From Marthasterias glacialis (lineage: Eukaryota > Echinodermata > Asteroidea > Forcipulatida > Asteriidae): a DNA stretch of 64,000 bases. Below, in pieces: positions 36,827-46,606 of this stretch; position 1 is the stretch's first letter; each line of letters starts with the position of its first letter. The stretch covers positions 11,280,078 to 11,344,077 of the forward strand of contig OU452231.1 of assembly GCA_911728455.2 (NCBI GenBank), written 5' to 3'. The notes beneath the pieces are model-generated. The model was given only the letters and a program-made list of their open reading frames with translations. It did not search any database and was not told where the DNA came from. Position numbers and translations under genes: made by a program.

Positions 36827-37718
36827 GGGTACGTTCACACGAGTAGCTAACTTCGCTGCTAACTTCGCTGCTAGCTAACAGCGAAAAATTTGTGACCGTG
36901 TGAACGCAAAAATAGTTAACTTCGCTGCTAACTTCGCTGCTAACTTCGCTGCTAACTCCAAAAGTTAGCAGCGAAAATTTCCGCTGCTAACTTCAGTTTT
37001 ACGACTTAGCAGTGAAACTTGATACTTTAACAGCGCTATTTTGCCGTGTGAACGCAACTGACCTTAGCCACTTCAGACCACTTCCTGATACCGCGTGCAA
37101 AATACATGCGACATGTTGTTTTCGCCGCAAGATATACTTCCAAAAACGAAGCCGAGCCCAAGGAGTCGTCTACCCATTTCCCTTTTCCACCGCTGACGAA
37201 ACTCTCTTGTCTTTTCACCCAACTTCACCTCATCTGCACTCTCTAAAGCAGCCCTAGTACGTACTCTCAACGCAGCCAAAATAACTGCGAAAACTTGTAA
37301 AGAACCATGAAATTGCATGTTCGGAGCCATGTTTGTGATTTTCAGAAATAAAACAAAGGCCAACTTCGCACAAAAAAACCCAGCTGAGCCTGACTGGTAC
37401 CCAGCATGTGTTTTGGGGCACGAGTACCAGGCAATACCGGTCCGCTTCCACGAAATGGGAATCGTACGAACTTGGCCATAAAGATCGCTAGCCCGCTGCT
37501 TTGACAGCGGAGACACATTTTGCCAGGGGCGCGCGCGCGCGAAAACAACCGGAAAATGACGTAATGGTTTTGTGACCTTTGCAGACAGCTATCGGCAGTT
37601 AGCACTCCGTGTGAACGCGAGGCATTTTTTAGTTAAGTCCGTTTTTACGAAGATCCCCCGCTGCGAATATTTAGCAGAGAAGTTAGCAGTGAAGTTAACT
37701 ACTCGTGTGAACATGCCC
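36827..37718. mobile_element. ~0.9 kb non-autonomous DNA transposon, TIR GTTCACACGAGTAG
   Basis: The left end (GGGTACGTTCACACGAGTAG then CTAACTTCGCTGCTAACTTC) and right end (reading inward GGGCATGTTCACACGAGTAG then TTAACTTCACTGCTAACTTC) match over roughly 45 bases. The left arm is followed by more GCTAACTTCGCT words. The interior is CpG-richer and holds a CGCGCGCG run near 37530. A minus-strand frame of 147 codons (37516-37073) fills much of it but matches no transposase I recognise. Confidence 0.75.
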
Positions 37719-38055
37719 TAAATCATCTTTGTCGTTAGACCCTCTGGCAATGTTTTTTCTATTGCTAGTTCTTCCTCTGTCTAGAATGAAGTCAGTGAGG
37801 TATAAATTTTGTTAAAGAGGCCGGTAATGTATTACTTTTCAAACCAAACTGTGTAAAAAGTTTCCCAAATCTTTCTTTCGTGATGAACAAACATTTCAAA
37901 CATGTTTTGTTGTTTTGTATGTTCCTATTATTGATTTTAGATTTCTGATAATGATTTAATTTCTTTATCAACAATTCACATAACAATTCAAACCAAAATA
38001 TGAACATTTCAGCTCATTTTCTGAAGGAGAGGGTCTGTCAGAAGATCCTGTTTGC

Positions 38056-38960
38056 ATAAATTAGTTGAAGCATGCCGCCAACATTGGTAGTTGTCATAGA
38101 CCAGTATCCACACTTTGTTGTGTGAACAAACATAATATTAATTGAGTAAAAAACCTGTGAAAGATTAGTCTTAATTGGTCATCGAAGTTCCGAGAAAATA
38201 ATGAGAAAACAAACCATCACAATTGAAACCATCGAATTTCGGACTTGCAAGATCAAAACTAATTGTTCTACTCATTTCTCAAAAACTAAAGCATTTCAGG
38301 CAAAACTATTTCAAGTTTTCTACCATGACCATCTCCATACGATGAAAGTAAAGTGTAATCTTTGAACATAATTTTAAATCTTACTAGAGACTCGTGCCGT
38401 AAAATTTACTACAATGTTTTTCACAAAATCTTTCAAGGTACTTCAAGCACACGACAATGAAACTCTAAAAAAAATTCAACTAATCTAAGGACTAAATACA
38501 TGTATGGCTAAGATGCGGCGAATGGAAAAAGTCGGACAGTGGTTTCTGCAAACCAACTGCTGCAAACGAAAATAAAACTTAACTGATTATAAATGAGATA
38601 GATGTTAATATTTGCATCGGGGGAATGAATATAAATTTTTAATTTGCCTTACACCGATGTGTGATAAGCAGTGTATACTCAGTGCTTTCAAGTCCTGTGG
38701 AAAAAAATCCACAGGCAACTCGGGTGGGATTCGAACCCACGACTCCCGCATGACTAGAGCAGATGTCTTAACCACTAGACCACCGAGCACACCCGGTGAG
38801 GAGGGGCCAGTTCGAATCCAGTATTATTAGCGGCAGGTACCGCAACAATTAGATAGATGTTAATATTTGCATCGGGGGAATGAATATAAATTCAATATAA
38901 ATTCATAGATACTGGTCTATGACAACTACCAATGTTGGCGGCATGCTTCAACTAATTTAT
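38056..38960. mobile_element. Element bounded by 53-bp perfect inverted repeats, with a nested SINE
   Basis: Bases 38056-38108 are an exact reverse complement of 38908-38960 (53 of 53 by eye). Between them lie a copy of the AACCTGTGAAAG interspersed repeat (about 38090-38360), then two identical 42-base direct repeats (38596-38637 and 38851-38892) flanking a tRNA-type SINE. The perfect arms and repeats suggest recent formation. Confidence 0.75.
38641..38835 (-). mobile_element. tRNA-derived SINE (short type)
   Basis: On the minus strand the head contains an A-box-like TGGTCTAGTGGTTAAGAC (38782-38765) and a perfect B box GGTTCGAATCC (38737-38727). The acceptor-like arms GCTCGG and CCGAGT can pair, but the anticodon arm pairs poorly, so it is not a working tRNA. 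Downstream is the non-tRNA body (TGCCTGTGGATTTTTTTCCA, ACTGAGTATACACTGCTTAT). Identical 42-base direct repeats flank it. Confidence 0.75.
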
Positions 38961-40134
38961 ATTCATTACATTTCAATGATTATAAATGCAATAATAGAAC
39001 CTTAAACAGATTGAAATACTTTTAAATAAAAAACTACATCAACAACACAGTACCAATGTGTAGCAGGTGTTAGGAACTGAATTGAAAGAATTGAGGGGGG
39101 GGGGGGGCTCATGGTATAAGCGTGCAGATAAATCAAGGGGCTTTGTATTCTAAAGATTATGTGAATGTAAAGAAACCCATCAACCGAGACAATATTCATT
39201 CTTTCCTTTTTTCCCTTGCCATGAATGGGCGACAGTTTTGGGTCGTCTAGGGTTCATGTAAACTCCTGAAAAAAAAGGAGTACATTATTATTTTTTTTAC
39301 CGGCAGTCAAAGCATTAAGAATATTAAGTTCCACGTGGATTCACAATAATAATCATTTTTATCATGACTATTATCACGACATTCATAGAGCTTCTCTGTG
39401 ACAATACCGTGACATTTCTATTTCAAATCTCCTCTTACAAAAACAACCGATAAAGGAATTTTTTTACAAAGGAATTTATAAAGCAAACAGGAAAAGCACT
39501 CCATCCATGATAATGCTATAAAAAAAGGAGCAAACCCAACAAAAATAAACATGTTTACTGCTGTTAGGCATACTATTACCAGCCCCCCCCCCAACTTCAT
39601 TTCATCAGACTCGAGGTCAGTTCTGACAGTCTTATCATTTTGATAAATATGTTCTAAAAAATCAATAAATCTGATTTTTATCTTGATTAGTGGCCCCTCA
39701 CCCCCAGACCTGTCTCCATGGAAACAAAACTAAAAAACTAGCAGACACTAATGGTGTCAACACATACTAATGAACATGGAAATGTATTTTCCCTAATTTC
39801 ACCAAAGAATGTGACTGGCATCTTTGATGGCATTCTGCAATGACATGAAGTATCCCACTTGGAACACACATGAGTTACGACTACTGTAACCAAATTTGCC
39901 AACTTGCTTGGTTTAGTATGATGAGTTTCAAAGGTGTTTTTAAAGTAGATGATTATTGCCAATGCCTTTCTGACCCCTTGCATGCATGTCACACGGGTCG
40001 ACTGTGCCACACTCGCCATTTTTCCAAAATGGCGCAACACACATGTAGATTCCTGTAATAACGACGTCAGGTGAATTGGGTCGATATGTGGGACTAAATC
40101 AAAGTTTCCCTTCACTTCAGACTGAATCTTATGA
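38961..40134. other. Non-coding stretch, no gene seen
   Basis: A poly-G run lies at about 39097-39107 and a poly-C run near 39585. A 158-codon minus-strand frame (40214-39738) runs into the neighbouring MITE and has no recognisable motif. Confidence 0.4.
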
Positions 40135-40302
40135 CAATAGACCTTTATCATGGTGCGGCCATCTTGATCAAACCGAGGCTGGAAGGAAAAATAGTCTGGT
40201 TTCTTTTCGTACAATGAATATTACTTTAGCATTCATTACTGTTATTAATATTGGATACCATGAACATGACCAAGATGGTGGCAGCATGATAATGGTCTAT
40301 TG
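40135..40302. mobile_element. MITE with ~32-bp TIRs, CAATAGACC ... GGTCTATTG
   Basis: The left arm CAATAGACCTTTATCATGGT continues through GCGGCCATCTTGATCA. The right arm reads inward CAATAGACCATTATCATGCT and GCCACCATCTTGGTCA. Length 168 bases. The outermost TAGACC is shared with 40720-41519, 46250-46606 and 62871-63198. Confidence 0.8.
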
Positions 40303-40315
40303 CAAGACTAGGTCT

Positions 40316-40480
40316 ACAGTCCCTTTCACACTAGATGAATTTCCAGGGAAATTCCCAGGAAATAGTGGCTGACGTTTTCACACTAGAATTGCTAACCCTG
40401 GTAAAACTCCCCAAAAACTAGGTATTTCCTGGGGTAGCAACCCCTCCTTGTGTTGAGGGATAGGGTAAAGCAAGATATCA
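40316..40480. mobile_element. Truncated TTTTCACAC-family MITE
   Basis: The segment AGTCCCTTTCACACTAG, GGGAAATTCCCAGGAAAT, GTTTTCACACTAGAATT and AGGGTAAAGCAAGATA matches the families at 16377-16644 and 17818-18122, but the far terminal repeat is missing. Confidence 0.65.
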
Positions 40481-40719
40481 AATGTTTTAGTCTGAGAAAA
40501 AGTCCCCCCAAAACGTTCATGTTTTGTCAGAGATTGTGTGCATGGCCTACATCTGTGCATAAATGAGCTACGCAACATTGAGTTGGGAGGTCTTCAAATG
40601 CTATTTTCAGATGGAAATATTTCTCTGAAGGATTGGTACTGGTATAAACCTTTGAAATCAGTGAACGTTCAGATTGAAACTCATAAATAACAATGACTAC
40701 CAATCCTATAGTCTGCTAA

Positions 40720-41519
40720 TAGACCAATTGCGCGACCCGCGTCATGTGACCTATTGTGAGTATTAAATGTAAACACACACAACGTCCTCCATGGGAAAGT
40801 GCCGTACGGTACACGATGATTGTTGCATTTAGTTTATTCGATCGAGGCTTTTCTTGCTCGAAATCTGTGAAAAATATTCCAGAGTTTGTACCAGAGACCT
40901 TTGAGTGGCTGAATAAAGCCAGTAAGGACAGTTTCAGCAAGTCTTGAAAATTGTACAAGTAACGTATAAATGTGCATGATGTGTACTAGTGCACGACAGA
41001 ACGTTTAGGCCAGACGACCGCGATCACACACTTTTCATGACAAAAATTTCAAAGTTTTGAAGCTGAAATCATCCAAAGAAATTGCTTTCCAAAACTGTGT
41101 GATTCCTTTGCCTATTTGAAATTTTGCAAGGCTAGGTGTAAATGCTCACTTTTCTAACGTTCTTTACCCCCCCTTTTTTTTTTACAGTAATTTAGGCCTA
41201 CATTACAAACAAAATAACAGGCGGGTGGCTACATAGTCGTCCGACGCTGGTAGTGCATGACTAAAAAAACCTCTTTTTAGTAGAATTCTGTTAAATTATA
41301 AAACAGAGATGTGATTTAAATTAATGTCACAACATACTACTTGAAATAAAGGGGCTGATTAACTAATTTATCACTTAACAAAAGTAAAATCAACTGTTTT
41401 TGTACTCGCTCTGTGTCACGGCATATCTCTTTACACGTATTTTGCCATCAGCTGATATGGCGTTATACCCACAGGAGGTCACGTGACTGCATGTCAACAT
41501 TGGCCACGCAATTGGTCTA
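40720..41519. mobile_element. ~0.8 kb non-autonomous transposon, TIR TAGACCAATTGCG
   Basis: The left end TAGACCAATTGCGCGACC mirrors the right end GGCCACGCAATTGGTCTA. Just inside, GTCATGTGACCT on the left mirrors AGGTCACGTGAC on the right. A 63-codon frame on plus (40756-40947) is open but unrecognised. TA at the edges would fit a Tc1/mariner-type duplication. Confidence 0.75.
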
Positions 41520-42869
41520 TTTAGATTGGGTTTAAAGAGTATTTCCAATGCTCACACAACCAACCAAGTAACCAACAACCAACTACCCTCAGATCACACC
41601 ATTATCTTCTACAAATCTGGCCACTTCATTATAAATGACCCACTCAATATTTTACCCTGAGAGGTATACCAATAAAGCCTGAAGTCACCAAATTTATTAG
41701 CCTTAAAATCTGGGGGACAACACATGGTGACATCATGCAGAAAGAATTTAACCCCCTCTGGACCAACAACAAATATCAGCAAAGGTAACTGAGATTATCT
41801 CACCACAAAGAAATGGGGGAAATAAAGTCACAATTTCAGATCAACAGTTGCAGGGGTTGTGGTTAAATCCTTTTGAAAATAAAAAGCGCCGAGGGTTTTT
41901 CATCTTTTAGGTAACAAAGCAGGAGGCTAAATTGTTGGGGTCTCTGTGTGCATGGATCACAGTTTGGGACATGGCTGGCCATAGGTCAATAGGAATGTGT
42001 CTACACCAGGAGAGAAGAATCCTGTCGTTGTGTTATAAGAAGGTCAAAAAGGGGCAAGACATGTTTTCTTTTTTGATCCTCAGGGGCTAGCAAAATATTG
42101 TTTTCTTTCGATTTGTTTGGACATTGAACCGTACAAATAGGAAAGTACTTCAGTTTACAACCACAAAAAAGTAACCTTGATAGTTTGATGTTTGAACAAG
42201 GGATGAATATGAGTAATCTGTTAAGTTAAGAGAAATGATGATTAGCTAATGCAAATTTCCATATTAATGAGCAAAAGTGTGATGTCATATCAAGCAGAAA
42301 CCTCAATTTTGCAGTTAGTTAAATGCACAAAAAGTTGACAGAATTTAGGATATTTCGCTGTAGTAAACTTTCTTTTCTTGAGTGATTTGTTATTGTGTCA
42401 GTTCATGGAAGTAAGCCAGTGAGCAAACTTTTCTCACAAATGCTTTAAAATAAGCACATTTTGGGTTCACAATTTCAACAGAAAAACCACAGTGACTCGC
42501 AGTGTCTATCTGAAATGACATCACGGCAACATCGCCCTCAGTTGTCTGGGAAAAGCATGGACAATTTTAAATGCTTAAAGAAGTGCACTTTTCAATAAAA
42601 TCAACCAAAAAAGGGATGTCAATTTGTTTTTATACACATAAGGGGATTAGAAAGTAGCACACAATAATGTTCCTAAGAGATATTCACTTCAGCTCCATGT
42701 AAACATGTTTATATCTCGCACATGATTTATAATCTGCCCCAGCCCTACCCTAAAGGTTTTCTATCTGAAATGATTACAATGATAGTTAAATAAGAATGAA
42801 CCCCCTGATCCAAACATTGACAATAATTAAAACTCTTGAACTAGGTCAACTTTCATTTACACATTATGC
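41520..42869. other. Non-coding stretch, no gene seen
   Basis: AT-rich sequence without coding or repeat signatures that I can support. Confidence 0.4.
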
Positions 42870-43535
42870 TGCAACCAAATCGTCACCGTTTTCACGAAGA
42901 GACAATTGAGCCACTGCAGCCAAACTTTCTTATGGAAAAAACCACGCTTGAATTTAATCTATATTTTAAATCATTGTTTCGAAGACTGTTTGCCACTTAA
43001 ACTTTGACATTTTACCAATTATGAAAGTGCAGATCTTAAATCATGCAAATCTGTTGTTATTTTCATCGCTGTAAATTTAATTCAGGAGTAATTAACTGTT
43101 TAATACAACTGTCTCTTCATAAATACTGCGTAAACGAGGTCTGTGTGCAGCATGTCATGTACAAACCAATGTGTAAACGAGAATGGCTGCTCATGAGAAC
43201 TCAAACTTACCTAGGTCATACAAATTGTCTCTTCTAAAAATGCAAAAAGGCCTAGCACTCGTTTTTTGACACCATGCCACCACTATGTACTTTGACAATG
43301 TAAATACCAAATTGAAGATTGGCTGTTCATGAAAACCCAAAACTGTCAGACTGGTGATATTTATCCTTGTGCTAATTAGTGTAATTACAAAACTATGTTT
43401 TATTACTGCAAGTCAGGGAAAATGTCGATCATTGTACATTGTAAATGATAACATCGAACATGTGTAAAAACACAAATTTGCCAAAATGTAGGATTTTAAA
43501 TAAGTTGGCTGTTCATGAAAACGGTGACGAAATAT
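42870..43535. mobile_element. Probable element with TCGTCACCGTTTTCA ends
   Basis: Left AAATCGTCACCGTTTTCACG is mirrored by right TCATGAAAACGGTGACGAAA. Inside, GGCTGTTCATGAAAAC-type words recur at about 43182, 43321 and 43505. Length about 660 bases, non-coding. Confidence 0.5.
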
Positions 43536-43935
43536 ACACAAAACCTTTACAGCTTTCCAACTTGCATTTCAACAAACCTATAACTCTTCATAAATTGTGA
43601 AATTATAAAATTTGCAATAGTTTTGTTAAGTTGTTGATGTTTTATATTATTTTGAATCCCTTCCAATAAAATGAATTCAAAAAATTTATACCAGACATAA
43701 TTAATTTGCACCAAACAGAATTTGTAAAATTAGTATATCACAAGTGATGCTTCTGCTTCTGCGATCAGTTAAATGATCTCTCTACATTGTATTTGATTGA
43801 TAATCAATTATTTCACAGCTTATGAAATAGAATTTTTGTTTGAATGAGCAAAAAAAAGGAAGAAAAAAAAGCTGTGATAATTGTCACTTTTACTGGAAAA
43901 ACATTTATCATAAAAGCTGCTATGCAAATCAAGGC

Positions 43936-44128
43936 CCAATTTCATACAGCTGCTTTTAAAAGCAGAAAAATTGCTTAAAACTGTTCTGCTAAGCAAAAAT
44001 TAGCAGAATTCCAGTCACAGATTGTACATGTGTGATAGTACTTTGGTTGGTAACCTTATTTTAGTAAACATATTTTTGTTGTTCTCAGCTACATTACTTT
44101 TTGTGCTTAAGCAGCTCCATAAAATTGG
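43936..44128. mobile_element. Second copy of the CCAATTTCATA-GCTGCTT MITE
   Basis: It begins CCAATTTCATACAGCTGCTT and ends AAGCAGCTCCATAAAATTGG. The inner sequence (GCAGAATTCCAGTCACA, TTGGTTGGTAACC) resembles the copy at 1138-1363 in reverse. The element is 193 bases long and non-coding. Confidence 0.75.
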
Positions 44129-45445
44129 ACACTCATGATTTCCGAATTGTGATCCGATTGTTTGCTTGAAAAAGTAGGTCTCCCGTTTTAGTTGGTTAAA
44201 AAAAGTTTGATCAAATTGATTGAAAAAGTATAATTTTAAGACTGATTTGAAGGTTTGTATGGAGGAGGTCTGGGTTTGCCCTTAACTTTTTTTCAATATG
44301 ACTAGCCAGCAGGACCAGTTAGCTTGTCGTTTCACTTGTTCACCAGCTTTTTCATTAATCCATGTTTCATATAAAATAGGGGTGCTTTTCAACACTGAAC
44401 TAGTCAGTTCGATCACTTGGAGAGAACTGTGACTGGTCTTCAGGTGTTTTCATCAGCATTCTGCCAGTGAACCACTTTTCTTGGAGAACGCCTGCAGGTA
44501 CAGTAATACCTGCACAGAAGTTCCAAATTTACCAATGACCATGATAGCAAGAATGCCAGATTGGTGCAAGTGGGGAAAAAAATGCTGAGGTAAGAAGTGC
44601 CATGAAATTAGGCCAAGGGAGGATATTTTAGTGGTCGAGAGTTGCAATGGCAGGCAAGGTGATATGCCCAGTGGCAGGCGGGCAATACTCTTATGCAGTA
44701 ATACTTCTAACGGCGGGCAAAGTCCTTCAGCGGCTTTAATCTTCCTCTAGTGCATGTTGTGTTTTTTATCCATTAATTAACAATGAAGCATCTTCAAAAG
44801 CTTATTATCCTTCTTTTGCAAAGCTTCTTATCCTGGTCATCTCAAGATGATGACTAAGTTATAATAAACTGCCGAAAAAACAGATCTCTCAACTCATCCT
44901 TTTATCTCTACAAAAACAACTTCCAAATAACCGCTCTTTAAAAAAGAAAAAAAAAAACACTCTGATGAGACACAAATTTGTGTCAAAATATTGACGTATT
45001 ATCATAGATTCTCTAACCATCCTCCATTCCAATCAAATTCCCCGTTGGGAAATTAATAAATACCAAATAAAAACATCTTCAGCCGGTGAACCAAACACCA
45101 AAGCAACCCATATCGTACGCTTGGCTTAACTTTCCGCCCCTGCGCTATGATTGGACACACTACTACGGGGCACCAGTGTGTTAGTAATTAGCGTGCTGAG
45201 TGGAATTTAATCCAAACTGATGAATTATCTGTCAAAGATAAACTTACACAGCATGAAAATAAACTTCTGAGGACGAGTCCAGATGTTCAGGTAATTTGTT
45301 TACACAGGCCGCAGAGAAAAACTGGTTCAACTGATAGATAAAACGATTAAAGATTTTTCACAGAGAAAATGGGAAGCTTTATTTTATGTCCCAAGGAGAA
45401 AAAAGGTTGGGGCAGAGTTATGGATTTAAAATTTTCTCAAAGAGT
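44129..45445. other. Non-coding stretch; possible regulatory block at about 45115-45300
   Basis: No gene seen. Around 45133-45300 lie CCGCCCC, a reverse CCAAT box (GATTGG), TAATTA, TTTAATCC and several GATA words (AAAGATAAAC, TGATAGATAAAA) close together. That combination occurs in animal enhancers but is weak evidence alone. Confidence 0.25.
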
Positions 45446-45512
45446 AACCTTGATCAGATACACAGCTTTGTTTTACAGTGTTTTTTTCCAGTTTTATATG
45501 GCACTGAAATAT
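45446..45512. repeat. Dispersed repeat fragment (CAGTTTTATATGGCAC)
   Basis: ACAGTGTTTTTTTCCAGTTTT followed by ATATGGCACTGAA matches the repeat at 11066, 23885 and 48447. It stops abruptly at the left terminal repeat of the next element, as if that element had inserted into it. Confidence 0.55.
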
Positions 45513-45932
45513 CCTTTTCACACTACGAAAAACTTCTGTGTTGGACACGCGTCCGATCCGCGTGAGTTTGACTGACCTTTTCACACTACAACATTTCAAT
45601 CCGGCCCTGACCCATGCAGAGCGCTTGATCCTTGTCGAAACCAACCCTGGTCGAGAGGTCGGTTGAGAGCTCTCGATCCGTGTGGAAAATTCCAACACGT
45701 GTCGAAAGCCGTAGTGTGAATACTCCGGGGTTCATTTTGTCAATCCCTGTTGAGTGTGTGGTGCCATCCAGCATGCAGCAGACAATGTCGTAGTGCAATG
45801 CACTGTGGGAGTTTTCGGCTTGGACCCGTGTAGGACCCTGGCAGTGTGAAGCGATTGCGGAAAACATGGGTTGAAAGTTACACTTTGTGTGTAACCCACA
45901 AGTTGGTTGCGCGCAGAGCTAGTGTGAAAGCA
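45513..45932. mobile_element. ~0.4 kb DNA transposon, CpG-rich, CTTTTCACACTA ends
   Basis: The left end CCTTTTCACACTACG mirrors the right end GCTAGTGTGAAAG. Further TTTTCACACTAC and GTAGTGTGAATA words lie inside. The interior (TCGAGAGGTCGG, CTCTCGATCCGTGTGG, AACACGTGTCGAAAG) differs from 16377-16644, so it is a separate subfamily using similar ends. It is non-coding. Confidence 0.7.
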
Positions 45933-46249
45933 GAGTGGATTTTAGCCGTGTTTAAACTTTACCAAGTCAACACGGAGTTGATCAAGGGGAAAAGAGAACA
46001 TCAGCTAAGCTAGGAAGTAGCATACATGTACCTGCTTGATGCTTCTCACTTAAAATAATGCTCCAAGAGAGAGGTGAGAGTGTATGCTGACAGAAAAGAT
46101 CTGAAACTAGGACCAACATTTTAAAGATGTCTATTGAAATGGTGACATTTCCACCTTTTGGTAACCCCTGGAGTTACAGATTGTGAGGGGGTTTTGGGGA
46201 TCAGTGTCCTCGGCACTGGAAAAACAGATAAAAGAACATGATTTCTCTA

Positions 46250-46606
46250 TAGACCACGTAACCTGTGACGTCACATGTTTACCAAAGAGCCACAGAGCCT
46301 GGATTTCCTGCAGGCACGGTTTGTACACAGCTCATTGGAAGAACACATCAAATCTTATATTTTATGCGGAGACTCAATTGCACTGTCTGTTTTTTTTTTT
46401 TAATCAGTTTTTGATATGAAGAAATGGGGAACATCTCAAAACTTGTTCACCCGTTACTTTTATATACTCTTGAATTTATGTGGAAATTATGACCCAAAAT
46501 ATAAAATTTCCCATATGACCAGTGTGGTAGTATCTTACCTGCCAGAAAGGCCTTGAAATGTACGGGGTCACTCTTTTTTGTAGACAAAGGTTACATACAT
46601 GGTCTA
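46250..46606. mobile_element. Tc1/mariner-like MITE, copy 1 (TAGACCACGT ends)
   Basis: It starts TAGACCACGTAACCTGTGAC and ends ACATACATGGTCTA. Its whole length matches 62871-63198 in reverse: TTTACCAAAGAGCCACAGAG, ATGTGGAAATTATGA, ATAAAATTTCCCATATGACC and GGGGTCACTCTTTTTTGTAG all recur. TA flanks both ends, as in Tc1/mariner insertions. It is non-coding. Confidence 0.8.

Noticed and set aside
37073-37516. 147-codon minus frame inside the 36.8-37.7 kb element
   Set aside because: No transposase or host domain could be recognised. CpG-rich sequence gives few stop codons, so the length alone is weak evidence.
38693-38790. Functional tRNA gene
   Set aside because: A and B boxes are present, but the anticodon arm pairs poorly and the sequence continues into a SINE body.
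39738-40214. 158-codon minus frame
   Set aside because: It runs through the terminal repeat of the MITE at 40135-40302, so it is unlikely to be a gene.
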